64,000 nt of DNA from Symsagittifera roscoffensis (taxonomy: Eukaryota; Xenacoelomorpha; Acoela; Convolutidae): the NCBI RefSeq assembly GCF_963678635.1, contig NC_087069.1:28200303-28264302 (forward strand), read 5' to 3'. A model generated the notes under the pieces. It did no database searches, was not told the origin of the DNA, and saw nothing but the letters and a program-made list of their open reading frames with translations. The number at the start of each line of letters is the position of its first letter. Positions within the stretch are counted from its first letter, which is position 1. Below, in pieces: positions 1 through 10,722 of the stretch. The translations under genes and the position numbers were made by a program.

Positions 1-427
1 TTTTTTATACCATTCGAAAGGTATTGTTGTCCTGAGCTCAAATTTGAAAAGATATTTCACCTGTGATCATTTTTCGTAAAGTTACGGGGGTTTAAAGGTT
101 GCCATTTTGGCCAATTTGGGACAATTAACGCGCGATATATTTCGCGCTATTAACGCGTAAGTGAGATATAATCCGTCTTAGAAATCGCTCCAAATTCGTT
201 AAAAGAAGCTTATGTGCCATAATTGGTTTGTTACAAGGAGCAAAATCTATCCTTTTGTACTTTGTATGGCGTGTGGGGGGATCACTTTCATAAAAAATTT
301 CAAATTTTAGAATTTTTTTTTGATTTTGTTTTATTTCATTGAATTTTTAAATGTTATTACAGCTCCATAAACTTTAAAAGGCAGTCGGAACATTCAGGGT
401 TTCGCCCTGATACGAGCAGTCTTGTTT
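1..427 (+). repeat. Dispersed repeat R1, copy 1 (cut by window edge)
   Basis: This block is closely repeated at 780-1253, 35798-36352 and 36642-37095. Shared landmarks in order are a CCATTCGAAAGGTATTGTTG segment, a TTTCACCTGTGATCATTTTT segment, a CGCGATATATTTCGCGC segment, and a 3' end reading about TTCGCCCTGATACGAGCAG then TCTTGTT. Just before the 3' end lies a small hairpin, CAGGG(C/T) TTC GCCCTG. It has no coding capacity. It is probably a non-autonomous mobile element, but I could not assign a class: I see no clear terminal inverted repeats or target duplication. The left end is outside the window or partly covered by it. Confidence 0.75.
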
Positions 428-492
428 CTTTTTCGCTTTCAGCCAGGTTTGTAAGCATTTTCCGATTTTAAATTTCGCCTAAAAAACCTGTG

Positions 493-667
493 ACCAACTT
501 CTAGTCATACAAATTTCATATATGGGAAATTTCTTATTTTACAGTTTACATATAGAAAAACTTTTATCATAGAGATTTTATAAAGTTTTCTGTACGCATG
601 AAATTGTATGACAAGAGTTTTCTGAAATATGGAAATTGTATGATAAGAAGTTTTGGTCAGCCCGGGT
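493..667. mobile_element. Foldback/MITE element P1, diverged copy
   Basis: The left edge (about TGACCAACTTCTAGTCATAC) and the right edge (about TATGATAAGAAGTTTTGGTC) are imperfect inverted repeats of each other. The same arm recurs at 30834-30905 and 31016-31060, and as a near-perfect palindrome at 31562-31704. The interior has no coding capacity. It is interpreted as a small non-autonomous inverted-repeat element. The superfamily is unknown because no clean target duplication is visible. Confidence 0.6.
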
Positions 668-779
668 TGGCGTGCATTGGCACGAAGCTGGAATGCCAAA
701 AAGCCTCCGTTTACAGCTTACTCTTTTGACACTAATACGGCCTCAACATAGTTCACAAAGTTATTGTTCTGACTTTCGA

Positions 780-1253
780 TACGAAGGTAACGGAATATTT
801 GTGCTCGGGGTGGTTTTTTTTTTCTTCAGACAAATTTCGACTTTTTAACTAGCCATTTTTGACGGAATTTTTTTATACCATTCGAAAGGTATTGTTGTCC
901 TGAGCTCAAATTTGAAAAGATATTTCACCTGTGATCATTTTTCGTAAAGTTATGGGGGTTTAAAAATTGCCATTTCGCGCTATTAACGCGTAAGTGAGAT
1001 ATAATCCGTCTTAGAAATCGTTCCAAATTGGTTTAACGAAGCTTATTTGCCATAATTGATTTGTTACAAGTAGCAAAATCTATCCTTTTGTATTTATATT
1101 GCGTGTGGGGGGATGATTTTTATAAAAAGTTTCAAATTTTAGAAAAAAAAATTTTCATTTTTTTAAAAACATTTTTAATGTTATTACTGCTCCATAAACC
1201 TTAATAGGCAGTCGGAACATTCAGGGCTTCGCCCTGATACGAGCAGTCTTGTT
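780..1253 (+). repeat. Dispersed repeat R1, copy 2
   Basis: This is a full-length-looking copy. The left shoulder reads about TATTTGTGCTCGGGGTGG and is shared with copies at 35.8 kb and 36.6 kb. The 3' end carries the perfect hairpin CAGGGC TTC GCCCTG followed by ATACGAGCAGTCTTGTT. The 3' boundary is well defined, because the four copies diverge immediately after TCTTGTT. The two copies in this corner are in direct orientation about 830 bp apart. Confidence 0.8.
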
Positions 1254-2306
1254 GAACTATGGTAAATTTTTGCTTTGTTTTTCCGATTTTCACCAAAGTT
1301 GCTGAAAGTACTTTTCTTGATTCCTTTGTGATCTAGCTTTTCTATGCCGAAAGAATAGAGCCACATGATCGGGTAACGAGGCCAAGTTATGAAATCGAAT
1401 TTTTTGCCGCCGAATGTGATACTGGGTTTTGTGACGGCCAAGCTTATCTAAACGCCCAGCAACAGATGTTGTTAAAACTATTACTCTTGTTTTAATTTTT
1501 TCCAGGATATGTATATTCCGCATAGTAGTTTTAACTTCTCGTACGTAGTCGTAACTCTCTATTGAGGTGTAAAACTCACACGTCTTTTATATTGTAAAAA
1601 CTGGTTTAAATATTAGTAAGTACAATAGATATCCCATTATTACGTGGAAAACAGGTCACAGCCGTGATAAGTCCGTAGCGGTCGAAGTTTCCGATACGTA
1701 CACACGCTTTTCTGGGTGCCCCTATTGTAGAAAAAAAATGTCTAAAGTTTTCTTAATTTTTCCTGTTTTTTTTTCAAGGATTGTTGCGTAGCAAGACGCA
1801 ACGAGACCGTGCAATATTCAAAAAGAAAGATGGCACCGACACGTTTTTTAAAATTCTGTAAACTATGTCTTCACACAAAGAATTTAATAATCACCAATAT
1901 TTTCTAAAACCAAAATGAAGCAAAAGAACATTCAAATCTGAAATCACCGAGTGTTTAGTTGTACAGATTCGCCAATAACCAAAAGCACCCAGATAGATTA
2001 GTAAATTTATCAATTTGTTTTAGAAAAGTAGCAAACGAAACATCAATTTAATTTTTGAAAATTTTCAAAGCCTTTTTGTAGAAATAAATATCAAGCGTTT
2101 TTTTTCCAATTCGTGCAGAGCATTTAGCATCACTAGAAAGTTCTCTGTCTGTTTAATTTTTAGTTTAATTTAGTAATTTGATTACGATCTGCTCGGTGTG
2201 ATTCAGCAATTAGGATTCACAATTTTTCTGTTTTTTGTTGTTGTTTCGTCATTACTATTGTTGATGTTGTTGTTGAGTTGTTGATGTTGACTGGGTGGAT
2301 CTGAAT
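1254..2306. other. Gene-poor interval and probable 3' flank of the PLAC8 gene
   Basis: I recognise no gene here. A short hairpin, GTTGCGT with ACGCAAC around AGCAAG, lies near 1783-1802. For the minus-strand PLAC8 gene this interval holds the 3' untranslated region. There is no clear AATAAA on that strand nearby. ATTAAA-type hexamers occur at about 2152-2170, some 140-150 bp past the stop, and are only weak candidates for a poly(A) signal. Short open frames at 1184-1441 and 1290-1523 overlap each other and match nothing I know. Confidence 0.5.
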
Positions 2307-2435
2307 CTATTCGCGTGCCATGGGAAGTTCCACGCCCAGTTCTCTGGCCTCCTGGATGAGTGCACAGCAGGGACAGCAGATGGAGTAGATGCATGTGGCT
2401 ACCATCCCCTCATTGATCATCTTCACTGTCTTGAT
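2307..2435 (-). CDS. PLAC8/cornifelin-like protein, terminal coding exon
   Basis: Read on the minus strand, the exon opens directly after a TTGCAG acceptor (2436-2441) in phase 0. It encodes 42 residues ending at a TAG stop. It carries the C-terminal half of a PLAC8 domain: a cysteine cluster CIYSICCPCCAL followed by IQEARELG, which is the family's conserved ending. Joined in phase 0 to the first exon at 6994-7209, it gives a 114-residue protein, about the length typical of the family (human PLAC8 is about 115 residues). PLAC8 proteins are small cysteine-rich, often membrane-associated proteins. Their biochemical role varies, so none is claimed here. The acceptor abuts the microsatellite that fills the intron. 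The exon is too short to stand out as an open frame. Confidence 0.88.
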   Translation of the reverse strand: MKTVKMINEGMVATCIYSICCPCCALIQEARELGVELPMARE

Positions 2436-2440
2436 CTGCA

Positions 2441-5007
2441 ATTATAATTTTATGATTATTGTGATTATTATGATTATTATCATGATTATTATCATTATGA
2501 TTATCATTATTATGATTATTATGATTAATATTATGATTATTATGATTATTATGATTATTAATATGATTAATATTATGATTATTATTGTGATTATTGGTAA
2601 TATTATTATGATTATTATTACGATTATTATGATTAAGATTATTATTATGATTATTATTATGATTATGATTATGATTATGATTATGATTATGATTATGATT
2701 ATTATGATTATTATGATTATTATTATGATTATTATTATTATGATTATTATTATGATTAAGATTATGATTAATATTATGATTATTATTTGATTATTGGTAA
2801 TATTATTATGATTATTATTACGATTATTATGATTAAGATTATTTTTATGATTATTATTATGATTATGACTATGATTATGATTATGATTATTATGATTATT
2901 ATGATTATTATTATGATTATTATGATTATTATCATTATTATTAGGAGTATTTTAATGATTATTATTATTATGATTATTATTATGATTATGATTATGATTA
3001 ATATTATGATTATTATTGTGATTAATGGTATTATGATTATGATTATTATGATTTTTATGATTATTATGATTATGATTACGATTATTATAATTATGATTAA
3101 TATTATGATTATTATGATTATGATTATTATGTTTATTATGATTATTATGATTATCATTATGATTATTATTATGATTTTTATGATTATTTTTAATATTATG
3201 ATTATGATTAAAATTATGATTATTACTGTGATTATTGGTATTATTATTATGATTATTATGATTTTTATGATTATTGTGATTATTTTTACTATTATTATGA
3301 TTAGGATTATTATGATGATTATTATGATTATTTTGATTTTGATTACGGTTATGATTATTATCATTATGATTATGATGATTATTATGGTTATTTTTATGAT
3401 TTTGATTATTATGACTATTTTTATGAATATTATGATGATTATTGTGATTATGATTATGATTATTATTATGATTATGATTATTATCATTATTATGATTATT
3501 ATTTTTATAATTATGATTAATTTTATGATTATTATTGTTGTTATTGGTTTTATTATTATAATTTTTATGATTTTTATGATTATTATGATTATTATTACGA
3601 TTATTAATATTATGATTATTATTATGATTATTGTCATAATTATGATTACTATTTTGATTATTTTATAATTATGATGATTATTATGGTTGTTTTTATGATT
3701 ATTATGATTATTAATATTAGTTACTATGATTATTATGATTATTCTGATGATTATGATTATTATTATGATTATTAAGATCATTATCATTGTTATTAGGATT
3801 ATTATTATGATTATTTTTATTATGATTATGATTACCATTATGATTATTATTGTGATTATTGGTAATATTATTATGATTATTATTACGATTATCATGATTA
3901 AGATTAATATTAGGATTATTATTATGTTTATGATTATGATTATGATTATGATTATTATGATTTTTATTATGATTATTATGATTATTATTATGATTATTAG
4001 GAGTATTATTATGATTATTATTATTATGATTATTATTATGAGTATGATTATGATTAATATTATGATTATTATTGTGATTAAAGGTATTATGATTATGATT
4101 ATGATGATTTTCATGATTATTATGATTATGATTACAATTATTATGATTATGATCAATATTATGATTATTATGATTATGATTATTATGTTTATTATGATTA
4201 TTATGATTATTATTATGATGATTATTATGATTATTATGATTATTTTTAACATTATGATTATGATTATGATTAAAATTATGATTATTACTGTGATTATTGG
4301 TATTATTATTATGAATATTATGATTTTTATGATTATTATGATTATTATTACTATTATTATGATTAGGATTATTATGATGATTTTTATGATTATTATGATT
4401 ATGATTATGATTATGATTATTATCATTATGATTATGATGATTATTATGGTTATTTTTATGATTTTGATTATTATGACTATTTTTATGATTATTATGATGA
4501 TTATTATGATTATTATGATTATGATTATTATTATGATTATGATTATGATTATGATTATTATTATTATCATAATTATGATTAATATTGTGATTATTTTTGT
4601 TGTTATTGGTTTTATTATTATGAATTTTATGATTTTTTTGATTATTATGATTTATTACGATTATCATGATTATGATTATTAGTATGATTAATATTATTAT
4701 TATGATTATTATTATGATTATTGTCATGATTATGATTACTATTTTGATTATTTTTATAATTATGATGATTATTTTGGTTGTTTTTATGATTATTATGATT
4801 ATTAATATTAGTTACTATGATTATTAAGATTATTAATAATATTCTTATGATTAATTTTATGGTTATTATTATGATTGTTTTTATTATGATTATTATTTTG
4901 ATTATGATTTTGATTATGAGTATTATTATGATTATTATTATGATTGTGATTAATACTATGATTATTTTTATGATTACTATGATTATTATGGTTATTGCGA
5001 TTTTTAT
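2441..5007. repeat. Giant TTATGA-type microsatellite in the PLAC8 intron
   Basis: About 2.6 kb is built from the triplets ATT, ATG, GAT and TTA in mixed 6-, 9- and 12-bp periods. On top of this there are longer repeats: a variant containing GTGATTATTGGTAATATTA recurs at about 2585, 2785 and 3848, so the tract grew by block duplication as well as by slippage. Because stops are rare in the repeat, long Ile/Met-rich (plus) and Ile- or Asn/His-rich (minus) open frames run through it. They are repeat artefacts, not genes. The tract lies between the two PLAC8 exons and would be transcribed as AAUCAU-rich intron RNA. Confidence 0.95.
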
Positions 5008-5187
5008 CAGGGGCGGATCTAGGATTTTCTCGAGGGGGCGGATTTTTAAAAAAAATTTTGGAAAATTTTGTCTATGACCTTTTTTTAGGTCAACCAAATT
5101 GATTTTCTGAGCTCTCTGAAAGCTTTAAAAAGACCGTTTTTGCCAAAAATTCCTGCGCCGCAGGCAAAATTTGGAAAAAACGGGCCG
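5008..5187 (-). mobile_element. hAT-like MITE H1, truncated copy inside the microsatellite
   Basis: It starts with the terminal repeat CAGGGGCGGATCTAGG and continues as the reverse complement of the right half of the fuller copies at 31811-32222 and 33511-33934. Shared landmarks are a CTCGAGGGGGCGG segment, an AGGTCAACCAAATTGATTTT segment and GAGCTCTC. It stops abruptly at CGGGCCG, where microsatellite resumes, so the other half is missing. There is no coding capacity. Confidence 0.8.
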
Positions 5188-5960
5188 ATTATGATTATTG
5201 TTATGATTATGATTAGTATTTTTATGGTTATGATTATAATGATTATGATTATTATTATGATTATTATGATTATGATTATGATTATCATTATGATTGTTAC
5301 GATTATTATAATGATTAAGACTATTATTAGTAGTAATGATAATAATCACAATCATAATCATAATCTTAACAATCATAATAATAATCTTAATCATAATAAT
5401 AATCATAATAATAATAATATATATTGTTAGAATTATCATTATGATTATTATGTTTTGTTTATTATGTTTATTGTTTATTATGTCTATTATGATTTTTATG
5501 ATTATTGTTGTTACTAAGATTTGCAAACGATCTATAAAAGGCTTTGCAACCTGTCTAATCGGAATCCTGTCTAAATCATAACATAATCACATAAAGAATC
5601 ATAACACAATCACATTATTATTATGATTATTATGATTAGTATTATTAATTTTATGATTATTATGATTATGATTATTATGACTTTTATTATGATTATTATG
5701 ATTATGATTACGATTATGATTATTATCATTATGATTATTATTAATATTATTATTATTATTATGACTATTTTTATTAATATTAAAAAAATAATTATTAAGG
5801 TTAATAATATTATTATGCTTTTTATGATAATTTTTATGATTATTATGATTATGATTATAATTATAAATATGATTATTATGATTATTGTCGTTAGTAAGAT
5901 TTGCAGACGATCCATAAAAGACTTTGCAGTATGTCTAAGCATAATCCGTTAATCTTATTT
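5188..5960. repeat. Microsatellite tract, second part, with a repeated 45-bp module
   Basis: TTATGA-type repeat continues here. Part of it is inverted, with AATCATAATA-type units at about 5336-5425, so the tract contains both orientations. A non-microsatellite module, about TAAGATTTGCAAACGATC then ATAAAAG and CTTTGCA, occurs at about 5515-5550. A variant occurs at about 5895-5930, implying an older 380-bp duplication. No gene. Confidence 0.85.
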
Positions 5961-6783
5961 CTTCGCGTTTTTTTTTGCTTCCACGATAGCAGCCGAAATA
6001 GCAATCACAATCACAATCACAATCATAACACAATCACATAAAGAACATTTTAGATTAAGACTATTTATCCACAAGGGAAAAGACCGACATAAAAATTGTA
6101 AAGCTCTTGACGGAGGACCGCTGTTGCGCCCTGGTTAAGATCTACACGCAATTTTTTTTCTTAACTTACTGTCATTCATAGAGATTCACTCCCGTAAATT
6201 ATAAAAATGAGTGAAAATGATTAACGCAGAGGCAAAATGGAGCTTTGTGAATGGGAAAAAAGAATGGGAAGAAAGACAAGTCAAAAAATTCTATGAGATG
6301 TTAAGTTGGAAAAGTTTCTTGCAAAAATAACTTGAACAAAATAAAAAAAAACGAAAGCTACAAAAACTTCATGATTGAATCAGATGTTTTCATAAACAGC
6401 CTTAAAAAGCATTGGAAATCATTTACCGAGCAAGCGGTAAGCAAGGTGACAATTTTTGGGTCGACCCCTGCTGAGCTGAAAGCAAAACTGTTTCGTAAAA
6501 TTTTTTACGACCCACCCCGACTGAAATACATAATGACTTAAGGATACTTTTGCCCTCAAAATTAAGCGATGTAATTTGACTAAACCGATATATCATAAAC
6601 CGAAATTGTTTAATCAAAAACAATTGAGCAAAAAATTAAATAAAATTATTCAAAATCAGACTTGGTAAATTAACAAATTACTGAACTTTCAGTTATAGTA
6701 ATAATTATTGAAATCAAATTAAAAACATATATTGTAGAAATTAGGCCGATCGAATAGCGTACCAGATAATTTGTAAGATTGAT
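5961..6783. other. Intronic sequence without recognisable gene
   Basis: After a short CAATCACAATCA tract near 5999-6040 the sequence becomes non-repetitive. Open frames of 66-69 codons (6332-6541 plus, 6423-6623 minus) overlap each other and resemble nothing I know. They lie within the PLAC8 intron, so I treat them as chance frames. The same sequence recurs at about 9475-10296 in the second copy of the duplication. Confidence 0.6.
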
Positions 6784-6966
6784 GGGTCTTTTCTGTTATA
6801 CGGCCCAAAGTTAACCGAACTGTTAAATGAGCTTCTGTTTTTATTAAAAATTAAGATTTTTGTTCGTTTTGGGGTACCAAACTTCTATTTTTTCAGATGA
6901 TTATATTCTCTAAATAAGAAAAAGATCAATTTTAGGTTGCCGTATACGTATTACAGAAAAGAACTA
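6784..6966. mobile_element. MITE M2, copy in duplication copy A
   Basis: The left end, GGGTCTTTTCTGTTATACGG, is repeated in inverted form at the right end as CCGTATACGTATTACAGAAA, with drift. A shorter relative with better preserved ends lies at 34022-34165. It is noncoding and sits in the PLAC8 intron about 30 bp beyond the first-exon splice donor. Confidence 0.7.
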
Positions 6967-6993
6967 GATTGATTAGGCCTAATTCAAACTCAC

Positions 6994-7209
6994 CCCACTT
7001 CTAAGTTTAAACGCTATGATCAAGTTGACCACTGGAATGAGAAAGAGAAGTCCGGCTGTGATGCAGGACAGTCCTGGCACCTTGTCGCCTATCTTGCCCG
7101 CCGTGTAGCAAGGCAGCAGCATCGTTATGATGCACACTTTGAAGTCCCCGAAGCAACTGCAGAGTCCATTTTCCCAGTCCTTGTTTAATGCACCAGTTAC
7201 AGCATCCAT
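6994..7209 (-). CDS. PLAC8/cornifelin-like protein, first coding exon (copy A)
   Basis: The ATG at 7209-7207 lies in a favourable context (AAAAATGG). The exon encodes 72 residues and ends exactly at a consensus donor, GTGAGT, in phase 0. Visible PLAC8 features are W12 with NGLCSCFGD, then C26, a LLPCYTAGKIGD segment (family pattern CPC...G) and C49. A hydrophobic stretch follows at about residues 50-67, suitable for membrane insertion. If the donor is ignored the frame runs only four more codons to a stop, which supports splicing. The partner exon is 2307-2435, across a 4.56-kb intron. An identical exon lies at 10507-10722. I see no further upstream coding exon, so any earlier exon would be untranslated. 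Confidence 0.9.
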
Positions 7210-8424
7210 TTTTAATAACTAATTAGTTATGACTATGTTGTAAATCAAAGTTATAAATATCTCAATGATATTTTTGAAGAAGTAGCTTTGAAAAGCAAAG
7301 ATTTGCTACAAATGATTGTGCTGATTTGATGATGAAGTTTCGATAAAAGTGATCCAAGGTTTTCCGAAGATCTAAAATATAAAACTAAATTATTCAATTG
7401 AAGGTCTAGTATACCAAAAATCAATACCGGCTGAAGTATTTAGGTTATGAATCATTTGTGATTATTAGCAATTGGATATCAAACAAGCTTATCAAACTTG
7501 AGAGGTTCACACACTAAATCTTGTCCAAACATTTTAGAGGTCAAGTTCAAGACATTGATACTCTGTCTTGTTTAATCACTTTAAACTTGTGTAAAAATTT
7601 TGCTTTGAACCTACTATATACCTGTTACTATGGCAGCTATTCCTGGCATATACCTATTACTGGTATAGGTTACTGGCAAATATCCACGGCAAGCCATAAA
7701 TGGGAATGAAACTGTGAACCTTAAGAGTGCTCAAAGCTGGATGTTTTCATAATTTTCTGGGAAAGTTCAACTTTTACAGGAAATTGAATGGTTTGTAAAA
7801 TTGGTCAGCGCGAAATTATTTTAATATAAGAGCAAAAGGCGTCAAGGGTTCTGGTTAACTACCTCCCATCCCCCCTCCCCCTATAGTACCTAGTTCACAA
7901 CTTTCACCCATATAAAGAGGCAATTCAAATGTTAACTGCGTGCGAAATTCGTACCTCTGTAACGACTTTTCTTCTTTTGCAGTATTTAACTTCAGCAGAC
8001 AAGATCCAAATATAACAAAAACCTTTTGCAAAAAATGAAATTATTTTGAAACTCAATTCGTAACAAAAATAAACTCACGAATAAGCTATGATAAATCAAT
8101 TGACTAGTCTCCACCAACTACATCACCAAAAAAAAACAAATAAATACTACAAAGAAATACCACGAAACGTTCGTAAAAGGGTAATAAAAAAAGTAATTAA
8201 ATGAGCTTTTATCAATCAACTTCATAAGGGTGCTATTTACTGTTTCATAAATATGAGCGACACTTAGCTTAACTTGAATGTTACATATATTCGAGCTAGC
8301 AAGTCAATTTTGAATAAAAGTTAGTATCGGTTGCTGTGCAAACTGCGCAGACGGTTCCGATCACATTTTATGAAGGAGGATTTCATCTTCAAGAACTAGT
8401 TTATAGTCTTGTGTTATTTTCGTT
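7210..8424. other. Upstream flank of PLAC8 first exon, copy A (putative promoter region)
   Basis: No gene is seen. On the minus strand a TTTATAAC stretch lies about 40 bp before the ATG (near 7248-7258). It could be a TATA-like element, but the evidence is only sequence and position. The rest is AT-rich single-copy sequence that recurs at 10723-11937. It includes short imperfect repeats such as CTATTACTGGTATAGG near 7650. Confidence 0.4.
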
Positions 8425-8521
8425 TGATTATGAGTATTATTATGATTATTATTATGATTGTGATTAATACTATGATTATTTTTATGATTACTATGATTAT
8501 TATGGTTATTGCGATTTTTAT

Positions 8522-8701
8522 CAGGGGCGGATCTAGGATTTTCTCGAGGGGGCGGATTTTTAAAAAAAATTTTGGAAAATTTTGTCTATGACCTTTTTTT
8601 AGGTCAACCAAATTGATTTTCTGAGCTCTCTGAAAGCTTTAAAAAGACCGTTTTTGCCAAAAATTCCTGCGCCGCAGGCAAAATTTGGAAAAAACGGGCC
8701 G
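8522..8701 (-). mobile_element. hAT-like MITE H1 fragment, duplicate of 5008-5187
   Basis: It matches 5008-5187 without visible differences, including the CAGGGGCGGATCTAGG end and the abrupt stop at CGGGCCG. It was copied as part of the segmental duplication, not by a separate insertion. Confidence 0.8.
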
Positions 8702-10296
8702 ATTATGATTATTGTTATGATTATGATTAGTATTTTTATGGTTATGATTATAATGATTATGATTATTATTATGATTATTATGATTATGATTATGATTATC
8801 ATTATGATTGTTACGATTATTATAATGATTAAGACTATTATTAGTAGTAATGATAATAATCACAATCATAATCATAATCTTAACAATCATAATAATAATC
8901 TTAATCATAATAATAATCATAATAATAATAATATATATTGTTAGAATTATCATTATGATTATTATGTTTTGTTTATTATGTTTATTGTTTATTATGTCTA
9001 TTATGATTTTTATGATTATTGTTGTTACTAAGATTTGCAAACGATCTATAAAAGGCTTTGCAACCTGTCTAATCGGAATCCTGTCTAAATCATAACATAA
9101 TCACATAAAGAATCATAACACAATCACATTATTATTATGATTATTATGATTAGTATTATTAATTTTATGATTATTATGATTATGATTATTATGACTTTTA
9201 TTATGATTATTATGATTATGATTACGATTATGATTATTATCATTATGATTATTATTAATATTATTATTATTATTATGACTATTTTTATTAATATTAAAAA
9301 AATAATTATTAAGGTTAATAATATTATTATGCTTTTTATGATAATTTTTATGATTATTATGATTATGATTATAATTATAAATATGATTATTATGATTATT
9401 GTCGTTAGTAAGATTTGCAGACGATCCATAAAAGACTTTGCAGTATGTCTAAGCATAATCCGTTAATCTTATTTCTTCGCGTTTTTTTTGCTTCCACGAT
9501 AGCAGCCGAAATAGCAATCACAATCACAATCACAATCATAACACAATCACATAAAGAACATTTTAGATTAAGACTATTTATCCACAAGGGAAAAGACCGA
9601 CATAAAAATTGTAAAGCTCTTGACGGAGGACCGCTGTTGCGCCCTGGTTAAGATCTACACGCAATTTTTTTTCTTAACTTACTGTCATTCATAGAGATTC
9701 ACTCCCGTAAATTATAAAAATGAGTGAAAATGATTAACGCAGAGGCAAAATGGAGCTTTGTGAATGGGAAAAAAGAATGGGAAGAAAGACAAGTCAAAAA
9801 ATTCTATGAGATGTTAAGTTGGAAAAGTTTCTTGCAAAAATAACTTGAACAAAATAAAAAAAAACGAAAGCTACAAAAACTTCATGATTGAATCAGATGT
9901 TTTCATAAACAGCCTTAAAAAGCATTGGAAATCATTTACCGAGCAAGCGGTAAGCAAGGTGACAATTTTTGGGTCGACCCCTGCTGAGCTGAAAGCAAAA
10001 CTGTTTCGTAAAATTTTTTACGACCCACCCCGACTGAAATACATAATGACTTAAGGATACTTTTGCCCTCAAAATTAAGCGATGTAATTTGACTAAACCG
10101 ATATATCATAAACCGAAATTGTTTAATCAAAAACAATTGAGCAAAAAATTAAATAAAATTATTCAAAATCAGACTTGGTAAATTAACAAATTACTGAACT
10201 TTCAGTTATAGTAATAATTATTGAAATCAAATTAAAAACATATATTGTAGAAATTAGGCCGATCGAATAGCGTACCAGATAATTTGTAAGATTGAT

Positions 10297-10479
10297 GGGT
10301 CTTTTCTGTTATACGGCCCAAAGTTAACCGAACTGTTAAATGAGCTTCTGTTTTTATTAAAAATTAAGATTTTTGTTCGTTTTGGGGTACCAAACTTCTA
10401 TTTTTTCAGATGATTATATTCTCTAAATAAGAAAAAGATCAATTTTAGGTTGCCGTATACGTATTACAGAAAAGAACTA
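10297..10479. mobile_element. MITE M2, copy in duplication copy B
   Basis: It has the same sequence as 6784-6966, with inverted ends GGGTCTTTTCTGTTATACGG and CCGTATACGTATTACAGAAA. It is present because of the segmental duplication. Confidence 0.7.
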
Positions 10480-10506
10480 GATTGATTAGGCCTAATTCAA
10501 ACTCAC

Positions 10507-10722
10507 CCCACTTCTAAGTTTAAACGCTATGATCAAGTTGACCACTGGAATGAGAAAGAGAAGTCCGGCTGTGATGCAGGACAGTCCTGGCACCTTGTCG
10601 CCTATCTTGCCCGCCGTGTAGCAAGGCAGCAGCATCGTTATGATGCACACTTTGAAGTCCCCGAAGCAACTGCAGAGTCCATTTTCCCAGTCCTTGTTTA
10701 ATGCACCAGTTACAGCATCCAT
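10507..10722 (-). CDS. PLAC8/cornifelin-like protein, duplicate first coding exon (copy B)
   Basis: It is identical by eye to the exon at 6994-7209: the same 72 residues, start context and GTGAGT donor. No terminal exon follows before copy A. The first plausible acceptor with PLAC8 coding sequence downstream is the one at 2436, 8.07 kb away. A transcript starting here could skip copy A exon 1, which has no upstream acceptor in use, and join the shared last exon to give the same 114-residue protein. This would be an alternative promoter with an identical product. Alternatively the exon is a non-productive duplicate or an assembly artefact. Confidence 0.8.

Larger units (their letters stand above)
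4911..8424. repeat. 3.5-kb tandem segmental duplication, copy A
   Basis: The segment starts in the microsatellite at TGATTATGAG and ends at TTATTTTCGTT. It is followed immediately by a second copy at 8425-11937, with an offset of 3514 bp that falls to 3513 after a one-T difference in a poly-T run near 5970/9480. I noticed no other difference by eye. It contains microsatellite, a hAT-like MITE fragment, a small MITE, the PLAC8 first exon and about 1.2 kb of upstream sequence. The junction shares only a few bases with the outer ends, which fits end joining at short homology or an assembly artefact. Confidence 0.95.

Noticed and set aside
780-1253. R1 as a canonical Helitron.
   Set aside because: The hairpin position is suggestive, but the end reads TCTTGTT with no CTRR, and no 5' TC start or insertion site can be shown from four copies.
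1184-1523. Two overlapping minus-strand frames of 77-85 codons next to R1 copy 2.
   Set aside because: They overlap each other in different frames, partly lie in the repeat and match no family I know.
2389-5942. Long open frames of Ile/Met, Asn/His or Ile only on both strands (up to about 595 codons), repeated at 8.4-9.5 kb.
   Set aside because: They exist only because the TTATGA-type microsatellite lacks stops in several frames. Composition is one to three residues, there is no plausible function, and frames overlap on both strands.
6332-6541. 69-codon plus-strand frame, duplicated at 9845-10054, as a small gene.
   Set aside because: It lies inside the PLAC8 intron, is duplicated only as part of the block and shows no recognisable motif or splice support.
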